Origin: Enhygromyxa salina
GTDB taxonomy: Bacteria; Myxococcota_A; Polyangia; Nannocystales; Nannocystaceae
Direction: 5' to 3'
Assembly: GCF_002994635.1 (NCBI RefSeq)
Contig: NZ_PVNL01000083.1
Coordinates: forward strand, 34,680 to 98,679
Length of the DNA: 64,000 bases
The notes under the pieces were generated by a model. That model was not told the DNA's origin, made no database searches, and saw nothing but the letters and a program-made list of their open reading frames with translations. Both the position numbers and the translations under genes were made by a program. Shown here piece after piece: positions 1 to 8,295 of this stretch (the stretch's first letter is position 1; the number at the start of each line of letters is the position of its first letter).

Positions 1-879
1 CGTGGCCATGTGCGCTGCCAGCTGATCGATGAACGCGCGGACCTTCGCCGGCAGGTGGCGCCCACTCGGATACAGCGCGTGGATCGGCACCGGCCAGCTC
101 CACTCGTCGAGCACCTGAACCACCCGCCCATCCGCGAGCGCGGGCGCGACGTGAAAATTCGGCAGACACGCGATCCCCAGCCCGCACACCACCGCCTGAA
201 GCAGCGCGGCGCCGCTGTTGGCGGTCATCGGCCCCGACACGCTCACCGTCCGCTGCTGCTCGCCCGCCTGCAGCTCCCATCGCGTCGGGTTCGTGCTGTT
301 CGAGTAGAGCAGGCACGCCCGCTCGCTCAGCTGCTCGGGCGAGCTCGGCCTGCCCGTGCGCTCGAGGTAGCGCGGGCTGGCCACGACGATCCGCTGGGCC
401 ACCGCCAGGCGCTTGGCGATCAGACTGCTGTCGCTCAACAGCCCCGCGCGGACCGCCACGTCGAAACCCTCGGCGACCAGATCCACCGCCCGATCCAGGT
501 ACACGACATCGAGGCTCAGCCCCGGGTTGTCGCGGCCAAAGTCGGCGATCCACGCGGCCAGCCAGGTCACCCCCAGGGCGGTCGGCAGGCTGACTCGCAG
601 GCGCCCGCGCGGCGTGGCCTGCAGCGCCATCACGTCGTCCTGCGCGTGCGACAACAGGCTCAGCCCCTCGGCGCAGGTCTCATGATAGACGGCGCCAGCC
701 TCGGTCAGCGTCAGCTTGCGGGTCGTGCGATGCAGCAGTCGCACGCCCAGCCGATCTTCGAGGCGCGTGATCAACTTGCTCGCGTACGAGCTCGAGATCC
801 CCAGCTGCTCGCCGGCCGCCGCGAAGCTGCCCGCCTGGACCACGGTCACGAAGGTCTCGATCTCGACGAGCTGGCTCAT
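1..879 (-). CDS. LysR-family transcriptional regulator (3' end cut by window edge)
   Basis: The reverse strand from the ATG at 879 reads MSQLVEIETFVTVVQAGSFA followed by a classic LysR winged helix-turn-helix ending around RLLHRTTRKLTLTEAG. The rest, read to the left edge without a stop, is the substrate-binding domain. About 293 codons are present, close to the usual 300, so only the last few residues are missing. LysR proteins bind a small co-inducer and usually control a divergent neighbour. The gene read away from it is the secreted metallo-hydrolase starting at 1020, which makes that gene the likely target (inference). The effector is unknown. Confidence 0.9.
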   Translation of the reverse strand, partial: MSQLVEIETFVTVVQAGSFAAAGEQLGISSSYASKLITRLEDRLGVRLLHRTTRKLTLTEAGAVYHETCAEGLSLLSHAQDDVMALQATPRGRLRVSLPTALGVTWLAAWIADFGRDNPGLSLDVVYLDRAVDLVAEGFDVAVRAGLLSDSSLIAKRLAVAQRIVVASPRYLERTGRPSSPEQLSERACLLYSNSTNPTRWELQAGEQQRTVSVSGPMTANSGAALLQAVVCGLGIACLPNFHVAPALADGRVVQVLDEWSWPVPIHALYPSGRHLPAKVRAFIDQLAAHMAT

Positions 880-987
880 GCGCTGCGGCAGGGTACCCGA
901 GTGACGCTCTCGATTCCGGCCTGAGTGTCACGAGTCTCATGCCGCTCGAGGCCCTAATCACCTCAGCTCTTCGGTCCTAGGCTGTGT

Positions 988-1002
988 TTCAGCGCTGCTG
1001 AA
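988..1002. promoter_or_regulatory. Inverted repeat between lysR and its divergent neighbour
   Basis: TTCAGC and GCTGAA flank a 3-base centre, 18 bases before the start codon at 1020. The divergent spacer is only 140 bases and also holds a looser GTGAC...GTCAC pair near 901-930. LysR regulators bind partly palindromic sites in such spacers, so this is a candidate operator, but no consensus was matched. A Shine-Dalgarno-like TGGAG lies just before the ATG at 1020. Confidence 0.3.
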
Positions 1003-1019
1003 GCGCGAATGGAGACCTC

Positions 1020-2087
1020 ATGAACACCCAATTGCGCACCATCCTCCCCTCCTTACTGTTGCTCGCGGCCTGCACGGAGCCCGGCTCCGGTCTCGACTCG
1101 GACACCACCTCGGAGTCCGGAGACACCGCTGCCGAGACCCAAGAATTCACCGCCTGCGACGACGAGTTCACGATCACGGACGCCAACCCCATGTACGCAT
1201 GGACGCCCAACGCGATCACCCTCGAGTCCCACGAGCTGAGCCCCGGGGTGTTCGTGATCCACGACGCCAACGCCAACACCTACGCCCCCGCCGGGATCCC
1301 GCTGGCGACCAGCGGCGGGTTCGTCATCGGCGACGACGGCGTGCTGCTGGTCGAGACCATGGTCAACCGCCAGCTGTTTTGTCAGGTGATCGATCTGGTC
1401 CGCGAGCAGACCGACAAGCCGGTCCTGTACGCGATCAACACCAGCTTCCACGGGGATCACAGCTTCGGGAACGCGTATCTGCCGGACGAGGTCCAGGTCG
1501 TCCAACACGAGCGCACCGCCGACCACATCGCGGCCCACTTCGACGAGGACATCGCGTTCATGGAGAACGGCTTCGGCGCGGATCAGGGCATCGCCGAGGC
1601 GACCCCGGTCGCCGCCGACGTGCGGGTGACCGACGACGGCTGGTCCGTCGACCTCGGCGGCGTCGTCGTCGAGGCCCAGTACCACGGCTTCGGCCAGACC
1701 CACGGCGATCTGTTCGTGCATGTCCCGTCCGCGAAGGTGTTGTGGACCGGCAACCCGCTGATCGCCGAGGCGCCGGCCCTGCCCTGGCTGCTCGAGGGCC
1801 AGGCCCAGGCGGTCAGCGCCACGCTCGCCGCGGTCAAGGCCTCGGTCCCGGCCGACACCACGATCATTCCCGGCCACAGCCACCCGCTGGGTCTCGCGGA
1901 CTTCGACTTCTCGATCGACTACCTCGACACGCTCGTCGACGAGGTCCAGACCGCCGTCGACGCTGGGCTGACGGTCGAGGAGACCGTGGCCGCGGTCAGC
2001 ATGGAGCCGTTCCAGGGCTACGCGCTGTGGGATTGGATCCACAGCGGCGTCAATGTCCCGACGACCCACGCCGAGCTCGGCGGCTGA
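1020..2087 (+). CDS. Secreted metallo-beta-lactamase-fold lipoprotein with altered metal ligands
   Basis: Residues 1-18 form a lipoprotein signal (lipobox LLAAC), followed by an acidic Ser/Thr linker. The core has the MBL-fold order: FHGDHSFGN (H144, D146, H147), GQTHGDL (H228), VLWTGNP, and IIPGHSHPLG near the C-terminus. Two usual zinc ligands look replaced. The first His of HxHxDH is Ser142, and the bridging Asp of the GD motif is Asn in TGNP. The fold assignment is secure; the substrate is unknown and metal binding may be altered or incomplete. It sits divergent from the LysR gene and is probably anchored in the envelope. The start has a TGGAG ribosome site. Confidence 0.85.
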   Translation: MNTQLRTILPSLLLLAACTEPGSGLDSDTTSESGDTAAETQEFTACDDEFTITDANPMYAWTPNAITLESHELSPGVFVIHDANANTYAPAGIPLATSGGFVIGDDGVLLVETMVNRQLFCQVIDLVREQTDKPVLYAINTSFHGDHSFGNAYLPDEVQVVQHERTADHIAAHFDEDIAFMENGFGADQGIAEATPVAADVRVTDDGWSVDLGGVVVEAQYHGFGQTHGDLFVHVPSAKVLWTGNPLIAEAPALPWLLEGQAQAVSATLAAVKASVPADTTIIPGHSHPLGLADFDFSIDYLDTLVDEVQTAVDAGLTVEETVAAVSMEPFQGYALWDWIHSGVNVPTTHAELGG

Positions 2088-2150
2088 GCTGGACGACTCG
2101 ACCACGCTAGCGCCGTTTGACGCTGGTCCCGGCAGGTGGTCCGATGCGGC

Positions 2151-4253
2151 ATGCCGAGCCTCGCTCGCACCTCCTCCCGCCTCGCCGCTCGGCTCGCCGC
2201 TCGACTCACCTTGGGGTTGCCGCTGTTGCTGGCCTGTGTGCCACCCACGGCGGCGACGCCGTATCCGACCACGGCCCCGCCCGAGGGCGAGTCCAGCGAG
2301 CCCAGCGAAGCGCCGAGCCCGACCACCGTCAGCTTCCTGGATCGGCCCGTCGACCTCTCGCCGTTCCTGCAGGGCTTCCCGTACGCGCGCTTCAACGCCA
2401 AGCTCGAGCACGGACGCATGTTCGTGATGCACACGGGCACGCACTACCAGCTGCGCTCGATGCCGCTGCCCGAGCCTGGCGCCCCCCCGCGACCGCTCGC
2501 GCCCGACACCGCCGAGCCGGTGACCGAGGTCGACTGGTCGACGCGCAGCCTCTGGGGCCTGCGCATGCACCCGGCCACCGACACGCTGTGGCTCCACGCC
2601 GACGCCAACAACGACGAGCAGATGAACCTGTGGCGGATCGACATGGCGGCCCCGCTCGCCCAGCGGATCCCCGCGCAGATCACCACCGCCGACTACATCT
2701 ACGGCTGGGGCCTGTCCGCGGACGAGAACCACGACCAGATCGCCTACCTCGCGCGCACCGGTCAGCAGGCGCCCTACCGGACCTGCCTGCACCTGCTCGA
2801 CGCCAGCGATCCCAAGCGCGAGGGCGCCGACCAGGAGATCGTGTGCGACAGCCCCGAGCTGGCCTTCACGTGGTCGACCCCCCACTTCTCACCCGACAAC
2901 CAACAGATCTACTTCGCGGCTCAGGTCGAGGGCGACCGCAAGCGCGTGCAGATCGTCGAGGTTGATCTGCGCAAGAAGTCGCGGCAGGCCAGGCCGATCA
3001 CCGACACTGCGATCCCGCGCAGCAGCCCCGACATGCTCGACGGCTGGGTCGACGGCGAGCACCTGATCTACGTGTCCAACGAGGCCGGGTACGGCGACGT
3101 CTACAGCTGGTCGCGGCGGACCCGAAAGCACAGGCGCCTGACCCAGCACAGTGAAGAGCTGCTGGGGGCCGCGACCATGCAAGTCGGCTCGATCGACGCC
3201 GTGCTCGTCGCCCACGGGACCCCGGCCGGGAGCACGCTCGAGCTGCTCGACGCTGGCACGGGCAAGCTGCTCGGCCAGGCCGCTGCGCCCGGCAAGGTCG
3301 AGATCCTCGACGCCCACCAAGGTCGCGCGATCTGGTCGCAGCAGGCGCCCGACAAGGTGTATGAGGCCAACCTCGCCAGCTTCACTCAGGTCGACGGGGA
3401 TCTGTCCCTGCAAAACGACACGCTGCTCGAGCTCCCCGCCGCGCTGGAGTCCGAGCTGGTCCGCTGCGTGCCCGAGGCCGTGAAGATCCCCAGCTTCGAC
3501 GGCGAGCTGCTGCACGCGTTCGTGCTGCGCCCCAAGCAACCCCTGCCCGAAGGCCAGGCCGTGGCGATGGTCCGCTCGTTCTACGGCGGCGACAACGAGT
3601 GGACCCGCCACGACCATATCTTGTGCGCCGCGGGCATCACCGTGGTCTCGCCGGCCGTGCGCGGGTCGTCGGGGTTTGGCAAGGCGTTCGCGGCCCTCAA
3701 CGATCGAGACCTCGGCGGCGACGAGATCGTGGATCTGTTCTGGGTCGCGCGCTGGATCGAGGCGGAGCTGGGGATCCCCAGCGCGCGCGTGGGCGTGTAC
3801 GGCCGCAGCCACGGCGGCTACGCGACCATGCGGGCCATGACCTTCCCGCCCGCCACCAACGACCGCGACGAGTCCTACAGGTTTGGGTTTGGCCTGGCCG
3901 AAGCCGGGTTCTCCGACATCGTCGCGTTCCACGACGCGACCAACATCCCCGACTGGGTCGTGCTCGAAGCTGGCGACCCGAGTGTCCCCGAAGATCTGGC
4001 CCGGCTGCGCGATCGCAGCCCGATCAACCACGTCGAGCGGCTGGTCGCGCCGATCTTCCTGCTGCATGGTGCCAACGACTGGCGGGTGCCCGTTGCCGGG
4101 TCACGCGCGTTCGTCGAAGCGGCCGAGGCCGCGGGCAAGTCGGTCAGCTATCTCGAGGTCGAGGGTCAGGGCCATCACGTGGAAGGCCAGGCGCGGATCG
4201 TCGAGGCCTGGCAGGCCCGCTTCGACTTCATCGCGTCCGCACTCGCGGACTAG
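2151..4253 (+). CDS. S9-family (prolyl oligopeptidase-like) serine peptidase, lipoprotein
   Basis: A hydrophobic N-terminus with lipobox LLLAC suggests export and lipid anchoring. The first half has the repeat pattern of a DPP-IV/acylaminoacyl-peptidase beta-propeller. The C-terminal alpha/beta-hydrolase domain carries the nucleophile motif GVYGRSHGGYATM, an Asp in LLHGANDWRVP and a His in GQGHHVEG, so the Ser-Asp-His triad is complete. Family members cut short peptides. The ATG at 2151 was chosen because it begins directly at the signal peptide; a GTG at 2136 is in frame. It follows the MBL gene by about 60 bases on the same strand and could be co-transcribed. Confidence 0.88.
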   Translation: MPSLARTSSRLAARLAARLTLGLPLLLACVPPTAATPYPTTAPPEGESSEPSEAPSPTTVSFLDRPVDLSPFLQGFPYARFNAKLEHGRMFVMHTGTHYQLRSMPLPEPGAPPRPLAPDTAEPVTEVDWSTRSLWGLRMHPATDTLWLHADANNDEQMNLWRIDMAAPLAQRIPAQITTADYIYGWGLSADENHDQIAYLARTGQQAPYRTCLHLLDASDPKREGADQEIVCDSPELAFTWSTPHFSPDNQQIYFAAQVEGDRKRVQIVEVDLRKKSRQARPITDTAIPRSSPDMLDGWVDGEHLIYVSNEAGYGDVYSWSRRTRKHRRLTQHSEELLGAATMQVGSIDAVLVAHGTPAGSTLELLDAGTGKLLGQAAAPGKVEILDAHQGRAIWSQQAPDKVYEANLASFTQVDGDLSLQNDTLLELPAALESELVRCVPEAVKIPSFDGELLHAFVLRPKQPLPEGQAVAMVRSFYGGDNEWTRHDHILCAAGITVVSPAVRGSSGFGKAFAALNDRDLGGDEIVDLFWVARWIEAELGIPSARVGVYGRSHGGYATMRAMTFPPATNDRDESYRFGFGLAEAGFSDIVAFHDATNIPDWVVLEAGDPSVPEDLARLRDRSPINHVERLVAPIFLLHGANDWRVPVAGSRAFVEAAEAAGKSVSYLEVEGQGHHVEGQARIVEAWQARFDFIASALAD

Positions 4254-4346
4254 AGGAGTTTCCCCCCTGTCCCAACGACCAAAACGCACCGCTTTTCAAT
4301 CTGTTAGCGGCCGTCAGGGGGGGTGTGATGGTAGCGTTGAAGTAAC

Positions 4347-5864
4347 GTGGATGATCGACCACCGCGCGTGTTCGTCAGCTATAGCGACGACACCCCCCAG
4401 CACGCCGAGCGCGTGCTCGAGCTCGCCCAGTGGCTGCGGACCCACGGCATCGACGCCCACATTGATCAGTTCGAGGAGTCCCCCGAGGAGGGCTGGCCGC
4501 GGTGGATCTACACCCAGATCCGCGAGTCCGAGTATGTGCTGGTCGTGTGCACGCGGGGCTACCTCGAGCGCTGCGAGGGCGAGGTTCCGCGCGGGCGCCG
4601 GGCCAACCGGGCGGTCAAGTTCGAGTCGCACCTGAGCCTGCAAGAGATCCACGACGCCGAGGGCCGCAACCGCAAATTCATCCCGCTGGTGTTCCATGAC
4701 GACGACATCGGTGAGTGCGTGCCGCTGCCGCTGCGCAGCGCCACCCACTACCGGCTTCCGGACCAGCGCGACGACCTCTACCGGCGGCTCAGCGACCAGC
4801 CAAAGATCCGCCCGGCCCCGCTCGGGACCCTGCGCACCTACGACGACGACAGCCGCGACGCGCTGTCGGTCGTCAACCCGATCCTCGCGAGCGAGAGCCT
4901 CGAGGCCCTGATCGTGACCGACAAGCCGGCCAAGCGACGCAAGCGGGCCTGGTCGTCGGGCCAGATCCAGCGGCTGCTCACCGTCGGCGCGTTCGGCCTG
5001 GCGTTCCTGACCACCGCGTTGTTCATCAACAGCGCCCTCACGCCCGATGACGGGATCGACGTCGACGGGACGACCTGCCGGATCGAGCTGACCGATCCAA
5101 GCGGCAACGCGATCAACAGCGACTACATCACGCTCGAGCTCCCGGCCGGGCAAGAGATCGCGTTCAACATCGAGAACGGCAACACCTTGCGGTTTCGGTG
5201 CCCGACCGTCGCGGTCCAGGCCCGGGTCCGCGTCGACACCCAGGCGGCCGAGACCGCCGTCAAGTCCGGCACGACCGAGGCCGACAACCCAGCGGCCGAC
5301 GCGCCCGCTCAGCGGATGCTGGAGTCCACGTTCACGATCCAGCCCGAGCTCGAGATGCAGACCGTTCGGCTGGGCGTGCCACCCACCGAGCTCGCCCAGC
5401 CGCTCCCGGCCAACGAGCCCACGCCCGACGAACCCGACGACTCCAACGACTCCAACGACTCCGACGACTCCGACGACCCCGGGCCCGGCTCGCTCGACAG
5501 CCCGGTCAAAGATCCTGTCGGGCCTGATCGCAAGCAGCCGACCACCAAGCTCGGGACCAAGGTCGAGCTCACCCTCGCGCCCGCCAATCCCAAGCTCGAG
5601 CGCGTCCTGAAACCGAAGCTCGAGCGACTCACGGCCTGCGTCTCCACCCCGCCGAGCCCCGCGGTGAAGGTCTCGTGCGGCCTTCAGCAGGACACCGACG
5701 GAGCGATCGTCAACGTGAGGATCGACGACGCCCAGCTGCGCGCCCAGGACGTCGACGCCGCCGACTGTGCCCAACGCGAGCTCCGCTCGTGGGCGGAGGC
5801 CGGGAGCAAGTACGATCGCACCGGCTCTTCGACCGAGCTCACGCTGAAGTTCAGCGCTCGCTGA
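4347..5864 (+). CDS. Membrane SEFIR-domain protein with extracytoplasmic C-terminal domain
   Basis: The N-terminal 150 residues match a SEFIR domain (TIR-like fold of the SEF/IL-17R family): RVFVSYSDDTPQHAERVLEL, then GIDAHIDQFEESP and a VLVVCTRGYL strand. A membrane segment follows (RLLTVGAFGLAFLTTALFI). Beyond it lies a domain of about 230 residues, a Ser/Asn-Asp repeat linker (9-base DNA repeats near 5430-5480) and a C-terminal domain with spaced cysteines (LERLTACVSTPP, VKVSCG, ADCAQREL) resembling the AgmX/PglI C-terminal module of myxobacteria. The start is GTG. Bacterial SEFIR and TIR proteins act in signalling or immunity; here the domain faces the cytoplasm and is tethered to a periplasmic domain. 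The partner is unknown. Confidence 0.82.
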   Translation: MDDRPPRVFVSYSDDTPQHAERVLELAQWLRTHGIDAHIDQFEESPEEGWPRWIYTQIRESEYVLVVCTRGYLERCEGEVPRGRRANRAVKFESHLSLQEIHDAEGRNRKFIPLVFHDDDIGECVPLPLRSATHYRLPDQRDDLYRRLSDQPKIRPAPLGTLRTYDDDSRDALSVVNPILASESLEALIVTDKPAKRRKRAWSSGQIQRLLTVGAFGLAFLTTALFINSALTPDDGIDVDGTTCRIELTDPSGNAINSDYITLELPAGQEIAFNIENGNTLRFRCPTVAVQARVRVDTQAAETAVKSGTTEADNPAADAPAQRMLESTFTIQPELEMQTVRLGVPPTELAQPLPANEPTPDEPDDSNDSNDSDDSDDPGPGSLDSPVKDPVGPDRKQPTTKLGTKVELTLAPANPKLERVLKPKLERLTACVSTPPSPAVKVSCGLQQDTDGAIVNVRIDDAQLRAQDVDAADCAQRELRSWAEAGSKYDRTGSSTELTLKFSAR

Positions 5865-5876
5865 CGACGCCCGCGC

Positions 5877-7109
5877 TCAGCCGAGCAGGCGGGTCCGCAG
5901 CGACTGATCGAGCTTGGCGATCCCCTCGCGCAGGGCCGTCGCGCGGGGGTCCTCGCGCGGCATGTCGAGGTCCATCAACAACAGCCCGTTGCCGCCGCCG
6001 GTCACCAGGTGCTGGCCCGTGATGTTGACCCCGACGTCGGCCACGACATGGTTCACGCGCGAGAGCACGCCCGGCACGTCCTTGTGAATGTTGACCAGCC
6101 GGCAGCCGCCGCGCAGCTCGGCGCCGTCGAGCGCGGGCAGGGTCAGGCAGCCGATCGTGCGCCCGGTGGTCATGTAGCCCACGAGCGCCTCGCTGACCTC
6201 GACGCCGATGTTGGCCTGGGCCTCCTGGGTGCTGCCGCCGATGTGGGGGGTGAGGATCACCGAGCGCTTGCCCTGCAGCGGCGACTCGAACCGATCACCC
6301 GCGGCCTTGGGCTCTTTCGGATACACGTCGATCGCGGCGCCGCCGATCTGGCCCTCGTCGAGCGCGGCCGCGAGCGCGTCGAGGTCGACGACGCTGCCGC
6401 GCGAGGCGTTGATCAAGTAGGCCCCGCGCTTGAACTTGGCGAGCTCGGCCGCGCCGATCATCCCGCGGGTCTGCTCGGTGTCGGGCACGTGCAGGGTCAC
6501 GAAGTCGGACTCGGCCAGCAGCGTGTCGAGGTTGTCGACCGCGCTCGCGTTGCCCAGCGGCAGCTTGTTGATCACGTCGTAGTAGCTCACGCGCAGGCCC
6601 AGCGCCTCGGCCAGCACGCTCAGCTGCGAGCCGATGTGGCCGTAGCCAATGATCCCCAGCCGCTTGCCGCGGACCTCGTGGGCCCCCTTGGCGTCCTTGA
6701 GCCACGCGCCCTCGTGGGCCGCCCAGCTGCGCGCGAAGATCTGCCGCGACAAGATCACGATCTCGGCGATCACCAGCTCGGCGACCGAGCGAGTGTTGGA
6801 GAACGGCGCGTTGAAGACCGCGACGCCGCTGACGCGGGCGTGCTCGAGATCGACCTGATCCGTGCCAATACAAAACGCCCCGATCCCGACCAGGCGCGGG
6901 ACCGCGTCGAACACCGACGCGCGGACCTGCGTCTTGCTGCGGATCCCCAGCAGCACCGGCTCGTCGCCGGGGATCGCCTGCAGGGCGCGGATCAACTCTT
7001 GATCGGCGAGCCCCGCGGTGCTGCGATGGACGTGGATATTGGCCCGCTCGAACGCAGGGTCGGCGGACTCGTGGATGCTCTCACTCAGCAGGACGTGGGC
7101 TCGCGGCAC
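5877..7109 (-). CDS. serA: D-3-phosphoglycerate dehydrogenase
   Basis: First enzyme of serine synthesis: oxidises 3-phosphoglycerate with NAD+. Visible features are the NAD-binding GIIGYGHIGSQ, the catalytic Arg context INASRGSVVD, a C-terminal catalytic His in LTPHIGGSTQEAQ, and a C-terminal ACT domain (VNIHKDVPGVLSRVN) that usually senses serine. The reading frame runs further upstream, but the GTG at 7109 gives 410 residues, the same length as E. coli SerA, and puts the start at MPRAHVLLSESIHESA. It is divergent from trpS. The gene end is 12 bases from the end of the convergent SEFIR gene. Confidence 0.95.
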   Translation of the reverse strand: MPRAHVLLSESIHESADPAFERANIHVHRSTAGLADQELIRALQAIPGDEPVLLGIRSKTQVRASVFDAVPRLVGIGAFCIGTDQVDLEHARVSGVAVFNAPFSNTRSVAELVIAEIVILSRQIFARSWAAHEGAWLKDAKGAHEVRGKRLGIIGYGHIGSQLSVLAEALGLRVSYYDVINKLPLGNASAVDNLDTLLAESDFVTLHVPDTEQTRGMIGAAELAKFKRGAYLINASRGSVVDLDALAAALDEGQIGGAAIDVYPKEPKAAGDRFESPLQGKRSVILTPHIGGSTQEAQANIGVEVSEALVGYMTTGRTIGCLTLPALDGAELRGGCRLVNIHKDVPGVLSRVNHVVADVGVNITGQHLVTGGGNGLLLMDLDMPREDPRATALREGIAKLDQSLRTRLLG

Positions 7110-7218
7110 GCGGCGGAGTCTGCTGGTTTCGGGTGCGACCGGCAAGTGCCGCCAGGGCGGTCGCAGCCGCCCTCCTCGCCACCCGTCCGCTAGTTTGTTA
7201 GTGATCCGCTCACCCGTC

Positions 7219-8280
7219 ATGTCCGAGCGATCCGAGCCGTCTACCACCGCGCCAAAAGCCCGACTGCTGACGGGCGACCGCCCGACCGGTCCGCTCCACC
7301 TCGGCCACCTGCTGGGCTCGCTGCAGAGCCGGGTCGCCATGCAAGACAGCCACGAGTGCTTCTTGATCGTCGCGGATCTGCACACGCTGACGACCCGGCC
7401 CGAGCGCGAGCGGATCGCCGAGCTCCCTCGCAACGTTCGCGCGATCGTGCTCGACCTGTTGTCGGTCGGGATCGATCCCAGCAAGTCGACGATCTACCTG
7501 CAGTCGGGGGTCCCCGCGGTCTACGACCTGGCGATCTTGCTGCAGATGCTGATCCCAGCCTCGCACCTGCGCTCGCTCGCCAGCATCGCGCAGATGGCCA
7601 AGATCGCCGGCGTCGACGACGAGCGGATGTCGCTGGGCCTGCTCGGCTATCCGGTCCTGCAGGCGGCGGACATCCTGATGGCGCGCGCGCAGCTGATCCC
7701 GGTCGGCGGCGACAACCTCGCCCACGTGGAGATCGCCCGCGAGGTCGCGCAGCTGTTCAACGAGATGTACGCCGACGTGTTTCCGCTGCCCGAGGGTCAG
7801 GCGTCGCGGGTCCCGATGCTGCCGGGGATCGGCCCCGACGGGCCCGCCGCCAGCAAGATGTCGAAGTCGGCCGGCAACACGATCAACCTGGGCGACCCGG
7901 CCGAGGTCGTGGCTCAAAAACTGCGCACGCTCAGCGGGTCGCGGCTGCGGGCGTTCATCGACGCGCTGTTCGACGATCCCGCCCAGGCCGAGGCGATGAG
8001 CGCCGAGCACCGCGCCGGCCAGCTCAGCGACGCGGCCGCGCACGAGCAGCTGATCCAAGCGACCGAAGCCCTGCTCGCGCCGCTGCGTGAGCGCCGGGCC
8101 GCGTTCGAGGCCGACGACGGGTTGATCGAGGAGATCCTCGTCGACGGCACGATCCGCGCCCGCGAGGTCGCCTACGCGACGCTGCAGCAAGTCCGCGAGG
8201 CGATGGGCCTCGAGCCGCTGTGGAAGGGCCTGATCGACGTGGCCGAGCGCCGCGCCCTGGCCCGTAAGAAGCCCTACTGA
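7219..8280 (+). CDS. trpS: Tryptophanyl-tRNA synthetase
   Basis: Charges tRNA-Trp. Class I signature HLGH is in PTGPLHLGHLLG near residue 28 and KMSKS is in ASKMSKSAGNTINLGDP, both intact. The Rossmann core includes IVADLHTLTTRP, LLGYPVLQAADILM and VPVGGDN-like PVGGDNLAHVEIAREVA. At 353 residues it is a normal length. ATG 7219 was chosen over an in-frame upstream start because the protein then begins just before the conserved LLTGDRPTGPLHLGH. It is divergent from serA, with the two starts about 110 bases apart, and ends 15 bases before the end of the convergent TonB receptor gene. Confidence 0.96.
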   Translation: MSERSEPSTTAPKARLLTGDRPTGPLHLGHLLGSLQSRVAMQDSHECFLIVADLHTLTTRPERERIAELPRNVRAIVLDLLSVGIDPSKSTIYLQSGVPAVYDLAILLQMLIPASHLRSLASIAQMAKIAGVDDERMSLGLLGYPVLQAADILMARAQLIPVGGDNLAHVEIAREVAQLFNEMYADVFPLPEGQASRVPMLPGIGPDGPAASKMSKSAGNTINLGDPAEVVAQKLRTLSGSRLRAFIDALFDDPAQAEAMSAEHRAGQLSDAAAHEQLIQATEALLAPLRERRAAFEADDGLIEEILVDGTIRAREVAYATLQQVREAMGLEPLWKGLIDVAERRALARKKPY

Positions 8281-8295
8281 CCCAACTCAGACACT

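Noticed and set aside
10..924. Long forward open frame over the LysR gene
   Set aside because: It is the antisense shadow of the reverse-strand LysR frame, and its product is Arg/Pro-rich without motifs.
1053..2885. 610-codon reverse frame over the MBL and S9 genes
   Set aside because: Low-complexity Gly/Val/Arg composition and full overlap with two genes that carry clear motifs and signal peptides.
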